From Pogonophryne albipinna (lineage: Eukaryota > Chordata > Actinopteri > Perciformes > Artedidraconidae), in the NCBI GenBank assembly GCA_028583405.1, contig CM053258.1, positions 972,563 through 1,036,562 on the forward strand: a stretch of DNA of 64,000 nt. Reading direction: 5' to 3'. This document shows positions 45,848 through 56,280 of this stretch, in pieces. The notes beneath the pieces are model-generated. The model was not told where the DNA came from. It made no database searches and saw only the letters and a program-made list of their open reading frames with translations. The first letter of the stretch is position 1. Each line of letters starts with the position of its first letter. The position numbers and the translations under genes are program-made.

Positions 45848-45897
45848 TCACTCACTCACTCACTCACTCACTCACACACTCACTCACTCACTCACTC
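45347..45897. repeat. Compound (CA)n/(CACT)n microsatellite, ~550 bp
   Basis: Long CA runs are separated by CTCACACTCTCACA and ACTCACTCACTC segments. The H/T-rich open frame across it is an artefact. Confidence 0.97.
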
Positions 45898-46024
45898 TCC
45901 ACTGTTGCCATCTGGGTTTGTTTTTGTTTTTCCTTTTTATTTGATGTGTCGCAATCATCTTGGTTTTTGTGGGTGTTGCCATCTTACATTTTGACTTCTG
46001 CTGGATATGAAAGAGAAAGCAGCT

Positions 46025-46827
46025 TTAAAGGTCCCATGTCATTTCTCCTGATCATAGTTCCATTATTGAGGTCTACTAGAATAGATTCACATTGTTCAAT
46101 GTTCCAAACTCACATTGGTTTCTCACAGCATCTCTGTATAGTCTGTGTATTCACTCTCTGTCCTACACGCCTTGTTGGAGCTCCTGCCCCCCCCCCCCCC
46201 TCCCTGTGAGCCCACTGTGCTCTGATTGGTCGGGACGTTGCGAGGCTCGCTGTTCACTGAGCTGGCTTACTGGTGTGGTTTCCGGGTCGGCGATACAGCG
46301 GGAAACTCATCCTGAGCACACAAGCACTCACAGCCGACGTAAAAACAATAAGTGTGGCTTGATATTGAGTAAAGGGTTTATAACGCTGTGAGAACGGGTC
46401 TGCGGAGAGCATTTCTCCGACATCCCAACTCGTCTATTACCAACCAGGGAGCTCTAAGCAAGTCAATGGGACTCCCTGTTAGTTGAAAATGTACGCTAAA
46501 GGTCCCCACACTGCGTTTGATAGTGACGCCAAGGGATCCTGGTGTGCGTCATGCGGTTCCCGGAAGAAACAAATGGAAAAAGAGAAATGTCCAACGAGGC
46601 GTTCAGGGGCAGCAGAGACACGTCTTCTCTGTGTTAGAGTGTTACTCCCTGCAGGGTGCACTCTGAGGGTGTGAGACTCTGCAGACAGGTCTTCTCTGTG
46701 TTAGAGTGTTACTCGCTACTGGGTGCACTTTGAGGGTTTGTGACTCTGCAGACCGTTCACATGTAGAAGCTACAGAACACACAAGGGGACGGGTCAGAAC
46801 CGGAAAAGCATGACATGGGAGCTTTAA
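46025..46827. mobile_element. TTAA-flanked MITE, AGGTCCCATGTCAT termini
   Basis: TTAA at 46025-46028 is followed by AGGTCCCATGTCATTTCTCC. The right end ATGACATGGGAGCT is followed by TTAA at 46824-46827. TTAA duplications occur in piggyBac and Kolobok groups. Inside, a ~75-bp segment (GTCTTCTCTGTGTTAGAGTG to GTGACTCTGCAGAC) is tandemly doubled at about 46620-46755. A C homopolymer of about 13 lies near 46188. No transposase. Confidence 0.85.
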
Positions 46828-46902
46828 GGCTTTTTATTCAGACCCAGATTTTGCCATTTCCACTAAATAACTCATCAACTGAAGAATAGAAGTGAAATAG
46901 TT

Positions 46903-47149
46903 TTGCGGTTCAGTTTTTGTTTTAGGAAAGCAGAAATGAAGTCTCTGAAGGACTTCCTCCCCAGACAGCTGCTGGTTTTACTGCAGCTGTCTCTCTTCCC
47001 TTATATATATCAGACAGCTGTGGTGCATATACAGTACGCAGAGAACACATGCCGGAGCTGTGCTGTAAACAATACACACTACTCTTCCCGTGAGCATGAA
47101 CAGCGTAAGTCTTTGGCAGCAAGAGGAAGAAATGTTTTATTTACACTAA
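46903..47149. other. Unassigned sequence
   Basis: A + frame of about 96 codons continues into the LINE tail, but it has no domain or splice support. Confidence 0.3.
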
Positions 47150-47275
47150 AGTTTTTTCTTTTTGCCGCTGCTTTTTTAAATGCCATTTTCTGAATGTCTT
47201 TCATTTTTGTAAAGCACTTTGAATTGCCTTGTGTTGAAAGGTGCTATATAAATCAACTTGCCTTGCCTAAATATC
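47150..47275 (+). mobile_element. LINE 3' tail fragment with GCCTT end
   Basis: AAAGCACTTTGAATTGCCTT, then GGTGCTATATAAAT-AACTTGCCTTGCC. This is the same 3'-end type as the minus fragment at 36766 (GTGCTATACAAATAAATTGC on its strand). Only the tail is present. Confidence 0.75.
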
Positions 47276-47788
47276 CTTAAATATATGATTTAAAATAAAA
47301 TAGGCATGCAATTAGAAAGAAACACATCTCCTGCAGCTCCAGGTTCTTTTATCCTTTAGTTTTAAAAGCTTTAAGGTGATTTAACATTTAACATTAAGAC
47401 AGGATTCAAGAGACATCATGGTATAAAATGACTTTTAAAAAGAGAATTAAATAAGAAAGAAGATAATAAAACAGGTACAAATACAAGAACACAAATATAT
47501 ATCTCTTAATCTCTCCACCTTTGTTATATCTCCTGTAAAATAGCAGAAGTACAGTAACAGTACATTACAGAACCTTTTCTGATGTACTTTACTTCTATTA
47601 TTCTACTATGAGTATTTCCACGTTATGCTAGATTAACCCTGGAAAGCCCAAATATAGAAACACATTAGAATGAATTGTTTGACCTTTCAGATGTTGTTGA
47701 GCCTCTGGAGCAGAAATTAAAGAGTTTTAACATTTTTGACGTTGTGGTAGTTTTTAGGGAAATGTAATATTGCACCGTTGGGCTTTAG
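47276..47788. other. No gene seen
   Basis: AT-rich; contains an AAGTACAGTAACAGTACATT stretch reminiscent of the ends of element copies A and B near 47550. Nothing else. Confidence 0.4.
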
Positions 47789-47796
47789 GTGGGAGC

Positions 47797-48203
47797 CAGA
47801 GGTTGCGCTAGACTTTTCCGCTGCCCGTCATTTTCCAATCCATTATTACCCGTCGGTCTGTACACAACTGACGGGGGGGGGGGGAAGAGCACGCTCGTGA
47901 ACTGTCAACGGGGGGGGGGGGGATTAGCGCCGGTGTTATGCCGTGTTGTGCATGCCCACTGCACCTCGCGGGAGCGCGCCACAGCGTAAAGCATAAACTC
48001 CCAGACATTTCAATGATTTGTACGGCATAGTTAGGTCTGGAAACGACATAAGGGCATAACACCGGAGCCCTGCTGCGGGGAAACTTTGGCGCTGTTCTGA
48101 GTTTGTTCTAATCCGTCAAAATGACGGACTGCTTTCAGATTTTTCCGTCATTGTCAAAAGAATTCTGTCATAGACGGAATATATTCGGTTAACGCGACCT
48201 CTG
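47797..48203. mobile_element. hAT-type MITE, perfect 8-bp duplication
   Basis: Starts CAGAGGTTGCGCTAGACTTT and ends TTAACGCGACCTCTG. GTGGGAGC flanks both sides (47789-47796 and 48204-48211), a perfect hAT-type duplication. Two G homopolymers (about 13 and 14) and CCGTCATTTT/AATGACGG words lie inside. No transposase. Confidence 0.92.
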
Positions 48204-48358
48204 GTGGGAGCAGAACTCCTGTATTTCTACTCACATCGTCTGAATACATATATTGAACAACTAAGGGTCGATTTGCAGGATTGATTGCTTACTTAGCCCT
48301 ATATCTGTATAGCATGAATAATAATCACACAGCAGTCATGTTTGTTATGAATAGTTAT

Positions 48359-49515
48359 TTAATGGTAGTCCCAAAAACAGTTCATATCGTCAGAAAAGCA
48401 CAGACGGACGTCACACTTGATGCATCGTGTGTTTGTGTGCCCTTTACTGCGGTGTCTGCAGCGTCCTCTCTTTGTCTTCACTGGACAATGTGCCACAAGG
48501 TCCTCCCGTACGTCCAGTGGAGGCTGTGATCTCCTGGGTGGGCTCCGCTCGGTGGACTGCCATCACCTGAGGAGGGTCTCTTCTGAGCATTCAACGGGCT
48601 CCTTGATGTCACCGTCGCTGCTGGGCTCTCGTTGCCTCAAGATGGCCGTCCTCTCTTGGGTGTTTTCAGAGGAGTTGTGTTCACCTGAGTAGAACAGAAT
48701 CAATCGAGATGCATGTCAACAATACATTAGGATACAAGTCAAAAATATGACAGTGAAATATAAAAAAATATTACAAACGGCAAATAGCAGAAATGCATTC
48801 TTCTTACCAGGATGAGAGAGGATGCTAGGTCTGCCTGAAGCTGTCTCCTGCTCAGGATCTCCTGCTCCATCTGTAGGGCTCTGCAGAGGAGCCAGGCGTT
48901 GATCACAGCGAGGAGGCTGGTGTGCCAGAAGATGTACACGTACCAGCGTCGGGAACTTGTATTTGGCCGTAAACGAGTCCACACCTCCCATGTACTTGTT
49001 GTAAGTACTCACAATATAAGGCCTCTCAACTTCTAGGTAGGTTTCGTAGGCTTTGTCCCAGCGTTGAATGTTCTGCACAGGCTGTGGTCCAGCAAAGGAT
49101 GACCGCTCTGCTGTCATACCATTTGACAGCACAGATGTTGTGGTTGGTCTCCACTCGGATGTCAAAGCTTCCTCTCCCTTTTTCCTTCAAGCTCTTCTCC
49201 TCTTCAAGGTTGCAGTTGGGTCAGCGCACCTGCCTGGCTGTTCCCACATAATGAATCCTGTGATCAAGGAGCTTCACTACCAATGGGACACAGGTGTTGT
49301 CGGGGCTCGATGTCCACATAATCACTGACTCATGGGGGGTCATTGGCTTGTTGGGTTTCCTTGTCCATGTGGCCACAGGCATCTTCATCTGCCTCTTCTT
49401 CACTCATATCAGTGTCACTGTCCTCTGATTCCATCTCAAAATCACTTTCTCCGTTTTGGATGGCATCACATCCTGCACACTGAATCCAGGACCTCTCTTT
49501 GCTGGTGGCATTCTG
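48359..49515 (-). pseudogene. piggyBac-type transposase remnant
   Basis: Minus strand reads IHYVGTARQVR (~49240), EKGRGSFDIRVETNHN, ICAVKWYDSRAV, then VERPYIVSTYNKYMGGVDSF (~49020-48965). After a frameshift come SRRWYVYIFWHTSLLAVINA (~48950) and, near the end, GRCRHRSKGHTNTRCIKCDV-RLC (~48460-48400). The first blocks match the DDE_Tnp_1_7 domain (YN-x2-MGGVD is a piggyBac hallmark). The last is its Cys-rich C-terminal finger, ending at a TAA. Possible introns: acceptor CATTTCAG at 49516 and donor CTG|GTAAGAAG near 48808 with acceptor TTCTACTCAG near 48692. Stop codons and frameshifts indicate a dead copy of a spliced or domesticated-type gene. Confidence 0.75.
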
Positions 49516-50485
49516 AAATGGAAAAAGTCATTAATAAATATGTATCAATAATACATATGCTTATTATATTGTAATAGATTACCTGAAGGAATATATAGGG
49601 TGGTGGGACAAGTGTTCATTCTGTCTGGCCTATTGTCATACTAAAAGGAATGCATGCACCACCCCCTTCCAGGTGTCCCGATGCAACAAGCATCTGAACC
49701 CTATTTACATTGTACACTTGAGTCACACGATACTACCTGGCTTAGCCTATTATCATAATCAAAGCAATACCTACACCCACACATGCAGGTGAACCAGTTC
49801 AACAAGTCACACAATGCTGTCTGGCTAATGCTAACAGGCTATTTATCATACTAAAAGGGATCCAAGAGTCCCAACACATTTCACAAAGAACGGTTTCTGC
49901 CGGAACCAGAGTTAAATGTATTGTTGTAACTAATTAACTGATAAGATACAAGAAGAGTTTAAAATATTATTTCTGATAAAAGTATGTGAAACTATATCTG
50001 TAGTAATTTACTACAGATATCATTTCACATACTTTTATCAGAAATAATATATTCATGTATTCAATTCTGGTCTTAACAGAGGACACATTTAGAACTTAGT
50101 TATAGTGAATTATCAAAGACATTATATTTCTATTAGTGTTTAATTTCCATGTGAACATATAGGAAGGGCAATCTCCATGACAGGTGCACGTGCTATTTTG
50201 ACTACCACAGACCCTGTGTTGTAATATGACAACAAAGACATAAGCTGCTCAAAATCAGGACCTATAAACACATGTAATACCCAATAGCATTGTGAGGCTG
50301 AACAAAAGGACCTTTTGACGATGTCAATGTAGTCTTTAAAAAAACAAACATTTAATGACTTTTTTAGGATAGCTTAAAGTAATGTTGTAAAATTACAGGG
50401 TTAAACTTCTACTGAACCACATTCAAGAGGAACATATTTTATGTTGTATACATTTAAATCTCAGGGTTAGGGTTACTTTACTTTA
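49516..50485. other. No gene seen apart from hairpin
   Basis: AT-rich sequence upstream of nt5e and of the transposase remnant. Only the 87-bp palindrome at 49964-50050 stands out. Confidence 0.45.
49964..50050. other. 87-bp near-perfect palindrome
   Basis: Left arm ATATTATTTCTGATAAAAGT followed by ATGTGAAACTATATCTGTAG-TAA; the right arm is the inverse with two mismatches and one central base. Arms are 43 bp, AT-rich and form a continuous hairpin. Probably a tiny fold-back element or a replication-generated palindrome. Confidence 0.9.
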
Positions 50486-50487
50486 CA

Positions 50488-50530
50488 TGTCACTTGTTTG
50501 ACGCTTTTACCCAAAGCGACTTGAATGGCT
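50488..50530 (-). mobile_element. Retroposon 3'-tail motif (inverse)
   Basis: TGACGCTTTTACCCAAAGCG-ACTT is the reverse complement of the AAGTCGCTTTGG-TAAAAGCGTC tail motif seen at 5930. It is a short remnant upstream of nt5e. Confidence 0.6.
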
Positions 50531-50972
50531 TCGCATTGACACACATTAAAATGCTCCTATACGTGCAGGCTACTACATGTAGTTTTTAGTGATGTTAACA
50601 GGCTAATATAATAATATAATACTGTGGGAAGGGCCATTTTGATACTTTAAGTACATTTTGATGCCAATACTTCAGTAAGTTTGCACTTTACCTCTGCTCA
50701 TAAGTAGGCCTATGCTACATCTTCTAATCTAGGCAACAGTGTGCAGGGTGTAGTCTCAGCAGAGAGTTAACCAAAGTTCTGGGGAAAGCTCGGAGAAAAA
50801 AGGCGGATCAAAACAAAGCAAATCCTGGTCCTCCTCCTCTTCCTCCTCCTTCCTCACTTCTTCCTGTGTGTAGTGTGTGTTTATTTAATCTCGACACCCT
50901 AAAGGCAGCAGAAGCAGCAGAAGAAATAAAAACGTTCCCCTCCTTCCAGAGTTGTTTACGCGCGGCGGAGCG
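50531..50972 (+). promoter_or_regulatory. Upstream region and probable 5' UTR of nt5e
   Basis: Directly precedes the nt5e start codon. A TCCTCCTCTTCCTCCTCCTT stretch (about 50830) and GTTTATTTAATC lie upstream of GC-rich sequence that begins near 50950. I see no canonical TATA box at a suitable distance and cannot fix the transcription start. Confidence 0.35.
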
Positions 50973-51317
50973 ATGTCAGCGGTTTGCCCGAAGAAGAGCG
51001 TCTTTTCTCGGCTACTTTTCCTCCTCTTCCTCCAGGACTCCTGCTGCTCGGCACTTGAACTCGTGCTCCTGCACACCAACGACGTGCACGCGCGGGTGGA
51101 GGAGACCAGCGTGCACTCGGGCACGTGCGGCAGCGAGAGCAGCGGGTGTTTCGCCGGGGTCGCGCGCAGAGCCACGGAAGTCGCGCGGGTCCGGGGCACG
51201 GAGCGGCACGTGCTGCTTCTGGACGCAGGAGATCAGTTCCAGGGGACGGTTTGGTTCAATCATTACAAGGGGGCGGAGGCGGCGCACTTCATGAACAAAC
51301 TGAAGTACGATGCTATG
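50973..51317 (+). CDS. nt5e: nt5e exon 1: ecto-5'-nucleotidase N terminus
   Basis: Encodes 115 residues from ATG (GCGATGTCAGCG) to a phase-0 donor ATG|GTGAGA. CD73 hydrolyses extracellular AMP to adenosine at the cell surface as a GPI-anchored dimer. Residues 12-27 are a hydrophobic signal peptide (SRLLFLLFL) with likely cleavage near SCCSA-LEL. HTNDVH (D37, H39) and DAGDQ (D87) are metallophosphatase metal ligands equivalent to human D36, H38 and D85. WFNHYKGAEAAHFMNKLKYD continues the conserved N-terminal domain. A TTG seven codons upstream is in frame, but the ATG gives the standard N terminus. The exon is GC-rich, unlike its surroundings. A CA microsatellite begins 6 bp into the intron. 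Confidence 0.95.
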
Positions 51318-51323
51318 GTGAGA

Positions 51324-52259
<936 letters not shown>

Positions 52260-53405
52260 TTAAAGGGGGGGTAGGTAAGTTTGAGAAACCGGCTCGAGAT
52301 ACACTTTTTGTTATATTCCATGGAATGCTCTTAACATCCCGATAGCAATGCATATCTGAAGTGCTTTGACAAAAAATCCATAAAAAAATTTCATCTGTGG
52401 AAGCCGTAATACTGTAAAAAGTACGACCAATCCGTTTAGCCGGCCCGGCTAAACGGATTGGATTGCCGTCCTGTCTGTCAGCCTTCCATTTCGTGCACGC
52501 ACAAATGTATCTCGTGCCCTCATTGGGCGTGCCGTCATTGGGCGTGCATTACAGCAGTACTTAAATGACTCGCCAGCAACAGGCGGCCACTTTCACCATG
52601 GCAGAGTTAGGTTCAACATCGTCTACTGGTGGCAAAAGAAATAATGTAACGGAGCAAATTAGGAACAAAAACAAAGTGGAAACTAGGAGAATTCAAACCA
52701 GAGTCAATATCGGAGTTGCTTTTCAACGATGGCGACAACTGATGCAACACACCTATGGGGGTTATTCCCTATCTTTATTCAAGAGCGTGGTATTTAAATT
52801 TGAGAGCATACTTTATGTATTTATTTCCCTCAAACCCTGTCCTCGCACTCAAACAGTGCCTGCTTGCACTTTGCTCTGCTTCTGCTCAAACTGTACGCTT
52901 GCACTCAGATATATTGCTGCTTACGGATTTGTTCTGCTCTCAGATTTATTCTCTGCGCGCTCGAAACTTTTGTGCAACAATCCTGTCAAAATCCCTCAAC
53001 CAATAGGAGGCCAGGTGTCCTTGCGGGTGCGTTCGTTTTACTTATTACAGCGTCCCGTAAGGGCGGTTACTCTTTGGTGCGATGACAGGGTTTGAGTGAA
53101 GGAAATCAATAAAGTATGCTCTCAAATGTAAATACCACGCTCTTGAATAAAGATAGGGAATAACCCCCATACACACCGAGTTGAAATCTGACGCCGTGGT
53201 CGCTCTTTTTCTCTTGGACAGGTTTTGTATGGTTTACAATTCCCCTGAACTATATAGCCAACCTAAGTCATGTGCGCGTTCATGTGTGTTGGAGGAGGTG
53301 CTCTGTAAGGAAGTCTGAAGGAAGGGGCGGATTCTTTTCGGCTGTGTACTTTCAAATTTTAGTGCACTCGAGCCGGTTTCTGAAACTTACCTACCCCCCC
53401 TTTAA
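52260..53405. mobile_element. TTAA-flanked DNA element (1.1 kb) in nt5e intron 1
   Basis: TTAA (52260-52263) is followed by AGGGGGGGTAGGTAAGTTTG; the right end AACTTACCTACCCCCCCT is followed by TTAA (53402-53405). Subterminal GAAACCGGCTCGAG is also mirrored. TTAA specificity fits Kolobok or piggyBac groups. A + frame from an internal ATG near 52598 reads MAELGSTSSTGGKRNNVTEQ and RVNIGVAFQRWRQL before a nested MITE breaks it. I do not recognise this as a known domain, though the string is familiar from repetitive fish proteins. A truncated relative lies at 4875-4989. Confidence 0.85.
52754..53171. mobile_element. Nested MITE with ~60-bp inverted termini
   Basis: Left end TATGGGGGTTATTCCCTATC continues TTTATTCAAGAGCGTGGTAT and GAGAGCATACTTTATG; the right end mirrors all of this. 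CACACC flanks both sides (52748-52753 and 53172-53177). It sits inside the TTAA element and is therefore younger. No transposase. The translations across it are artefacts of the inverted structure. Confidence 0.85.
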
Positions 53406-53416
53406 CTGATGGATCG

Positions 53417-54355
53417 GTGTCTCTACTTTAAAGAGTCCTCTCCTGCTGATGTTCAGGTGTATATCAGTATGTAGTGTCTCTACTTTAAAGAGTCCTCTCC
53501 TGCTGATGTTCAGGTGTATATCAGTATGTAGTGTCTCTACTTTAAAGAGTCCCCCCTGCTGATGTTTAGGTGTATATCAGTATGTAGTGTCTCTACTTTA
53601 AAGAGTCCTCTCCTGCTGATGTTCAGGTGTATATCAGTATGTAGTGTCTCTACTTTAAAGAGTCCTCTCCTGCTGATGTTCAGGTGTATATCAGTATGTA
53701 GTGTCTCTACTTTAAAGAGTCCTCTCCTGCTGATGTTCAGGTGTATATCAGTATGTAGTGTCTCAACTTTAAAGAGTCCTCTCCTGCTGATGTTCAGGTG
53801 TATATCAGTATGTAGTGTCTCTACTTTAAAGAGTCCTCTCCTGCTGATGTTCAGGTGTATATCAGTATGTAGTGTCTCTACTTTAAAGAGTCCTCTCCTG
53901 CTGATGTTCAGGTGTATATCAGTATGTAGTGTCTCTACTTTAAAGAGTCCTCTCCTGCTGATGTTCAGGTGTATATCAGTATGTAGTGTCTCTACTTTAA
54001 AGAGTCCTCTCCTGCTGATGTTCAGGTGTATATCAGTATGTAGTGTCTCTACTTTAAAGAGTCATCTCCTGCTGATGTCCAGGTGTATATCAGTATGTAG
54101 TGTCTCTACTTTAAAGAGTCATCTCCTGCTGATGTTCAGGTGTATATCAGTATGTAGTGTCTCTACTTTAAAGAGTGCTCTCCTGCTGATGTCCAGGTGT
54201 ATATCAGTATGTAGTGTCTCTACTTTAAAGAGTCCTCTCCTGCTGATGTTCAGGTGTATATCAGTATGTAGTGTCTCTACTTTAAAGAGTCCTCTCCTGC
54301 TGATGTTCAGGTGTATATCAGTATGTAGTGTCTCTACTTTAAAGAGTCCTCTCCT
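53417..54355 (+). repeat. 57-bp minisatellite block 5, about 16 units, inverse
   Basis: Same unit as blocks 1-4 but in reverse complement (GTGTCTCTACTTTAAAGAGT, CCTCTCCTGCTGATGTTCAG, GTGTATATCAGTATGTA). One unit near 53550 has a contracted CCCCCCTG. The array ends only 28 bp before the first base of nt5e exon 2. Its open + frame is in phase with exon 2. Confidence 0.97.
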
Positions 54356-54383
54356 GAATCCATGTTTTGCTTTTCCCCCCCAG

Positions 54384-54606
54384 GCTTTTGGGAACCACGA
54401 GTTTGATAACGGGTTGGAGGGTCTGAAGAAGCCGTTTATGGAACAGATTCTGTGTCCCATCGTCAGCGCTAATTTAAAAACGGACCCGAGTATTGCGGCG
54501 ACTTTTGGCAATTCTTATCTCCCGTATAAAATCCTGACGGTGGCGGGAGAACAGGTGGGAATCGTGGGATACGTCTCTCAGGAAACATCAGCGCTGTCCA
54601 AACCAG
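54384..54606 (+). CDS. nt5e: nt5e exon 2
   Basis: Acceptor TTTTCCCCCCCAG|GCTTTTGGG and donor CCAG|GTGAGT bound 223 bp encoding residues 116-189 plus one base. AFGNHEFDNG carries the metal-binding N119 and the catalytic His H120 (human N117 and H118). The exon continues with CPIVSANLK, SYLPYKILTVAGEQVGIVGY and SALSKP. It joins exon 1 in phase 0 after YDAM and exon 3 in phase 1 through a split Gly codon. The distance from minisatellite block 5 to the acceptor is only 28 bp, so the branch site must lie in ATCCATGTTTTGC or inside the last repeat unit. Confidence 0.95.
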
Positions 54607-54724
54607 GTGAGTCCAGAGGAGAAGTTACCCCTGAGGGTTTCCTCTTCAGCCGTCAGCAAGAGTGAGAGGGAAATGTTGGTTTGAAGAGGAAAAAGATCAG
54701 ATATTGTCCCTTGTGTCCCGGCAG

Positions 54725-54913
54725 GTCCTCTCCTGCTCTTCGAGGCGGAGATTCCCGCTCTGCAGCTGCAGGTCGATAAGCTCCGGACGCTCGGGGTGAA
54801 TAAGATCATCGCTCTGGGTCACTCTGGGTTCACCGTGGACCGAGAGATCGCCAGGAAGGTCAGAGGGGTGGACGTGGTGATTGGAGGACACAGCAACACT
54901 TTCCTCTACACCG
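54725..54913 (+). CDS. nt5e: nt5e exon 3
   Basis: Acceptor GTCCCGGCAG|GTCCTCTCC and donor ACCG|GTAACA. Encodes G190 to T252: PLLLFEAEIPALQLQVDKLR, NKIIALGHSGF with metal ligand H222 (human H220), then VRGVDVVIGGHSNTFLYT with H245 (human H243). All metal ligands of the N-terminal domain are thus covered by exons 1-3. The intron before it is only 118 bp. The last ~30 bp of this exon are duplicated downstream at 55653. The following exons, which would encode the substrate-binding domain and GPI signal, are not in the window. Confidence 0.95.
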
Positions 54914-56007
54914 GTAACAACTCCTCTGATATCTAATATGGTGTTTATCTCTGGTTTGACCTGCGCTCAAACTGGGCCATCTTCACCCCTCCGTCGGTGT
55001 TAGAGGAAGAATTCAGATCCTTTACTTCAAAAGAAATACTAAAATCATGCTTTAAAAATACTCCACTACAACTAAAAGTCAGTATGGTGTATATATAAAC
55101 TGTATTTTTTTTAAATAATTTAAGATAATTTCAATTTCGAAGGCTTTTAAAGGTGTTTAGATTCCAATTAAGTTTCTTTAATTATTTATTGATTATTCTG
55201 GATAACTCTTCGCAACTTAAGTTTTTTATAAAAACATCATAAATCTTGTGTTTTAAGGTACATAAAGCTGTAAGATGAACATATGTGTTATGGAATAGAC
55301 CAGTGCTTCTCAAAGTGTGGTCCGCGCACCACTGGTGGTCCATGAGCGCCCCCTAGTGGTCCGTGAGTATATTGGTAAAATTTCACATTTGAAATAAATT
55401 TATTTATTTAAGTTTTCCGCACTCTCGCGGGAATATCTCCGCAATGGAGCGAGCTTAAGTTTCACTTTCGATTGCATGATATAGCCCAGATAAACACCTT
55501 CATCACACATGTTGCCACTTGTTTGTAGCATTTTCAGGCGATTTGTAAAAAACGATGTGTTTTTGGATATTTGTGGAGTTAGGTGGTCCGCGAGTGTTTT
55601 TTTATTGGTTAAGTCCTTGGTATGAAAAAGTTTGAGAAACACTGGAATAGACGGAGGACACAGCAACACTTTACACCGGTAACATCTCTGATATTTAATA
55701 TGTTTTTATCTTATTGTCTTGGGCTAACATTGGGCAATCTTCAACCCTTTACTTAAATAGAAATCATGCTTTAAAAATACTCCACTGCTAGTAAACGTCA
55801 GTATTGTATATATAAACTCTATTTTTTACGTGTATTACATGCAGAAAAAACAGAAATAACAATAAAACACACCCCAAAAATATTTAAAGATACATTAAAA
55901 TGACTTTAAGGGTTAAAAACCTAATAATTCATGTGTTTTATATGCAAAAATAAAGTGTTTTAAGGTAAATAAAGCTGTAAGAGGAATATATATGTTATGG
56001 AATAGAC
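54883..56007. repeat. Tandem duplication of exon 3 end plus intron 3 start
   Basis: Unit 1 (54883-55300) starts GGAGGACACAGCAACACTTT and ends TATGGAATAGAC. Unit 2 (55653-56007) starts with the same 20 bases and ends with the same 12. Shared internal words include AAATCATGCTTTAAAAATAC, GTATATATAAACT and AAAGCTGTAAGA. Unit 2 retains an ACCG|GTAACA donor copy but has lost CCTCTA inside the coding part and has no acceptor, so it is a pseudo-exon end. The copies are diverged by many indels. Confidence 0.9.
55301..55644. mobile_element. hAT MITE at the duplication junction
   Basis: Starts CAGTGCTTCTCAAAGTGTGG and ends AGTTTGAGAAACACTG. GAATAGAC flanks both sides (55293-55300 and 55645-55652), a perfect 8-bp duplication. 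The interior has GGTCCGCG and CACTAGTGG-like words (CCACTGGTGGTCC, CCCTAGTGGTCC), reminiscent of Charlie-type hAT elements. No transposase. Confidence 0.93.
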
Positions 56008-56280
56008 GCCTTAAAAGAAACTACTCGAGTAAAGAAGCAGTGCTACGTCTGTATTATTTGTGTTGCTAGGTAGAGAAAAAAAACGTGTTTCTTCGTTTAG
56101 ATTAGATTCCTGTCCCTCGCGTCGGAGCGGAAACTCTGAGTCCGGCTGAGATCAGGAGGAAACAAGTGCAGCTTTATATAAACAAGAGGAGGAGGGGGAG
56201 AGCACCGTGATGCGTTCAAGGACTCTTGTGAAGTGCAGTTTCCTGCCGTAACATTCTTTTACAAGAGGCCTTATTCTGCA

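Noticed and set aside
45331..46209. 292-codon H/T-rich frame
   Set aside because: Translation of the CA/CACT microsatellite followed by random sequence.
55653..55700. A genuine additional nt5e exon
   Set aside because: It duplicates only the last ~30 bp of exon 3 with a 6-bp loss and lacks an acceptor site.
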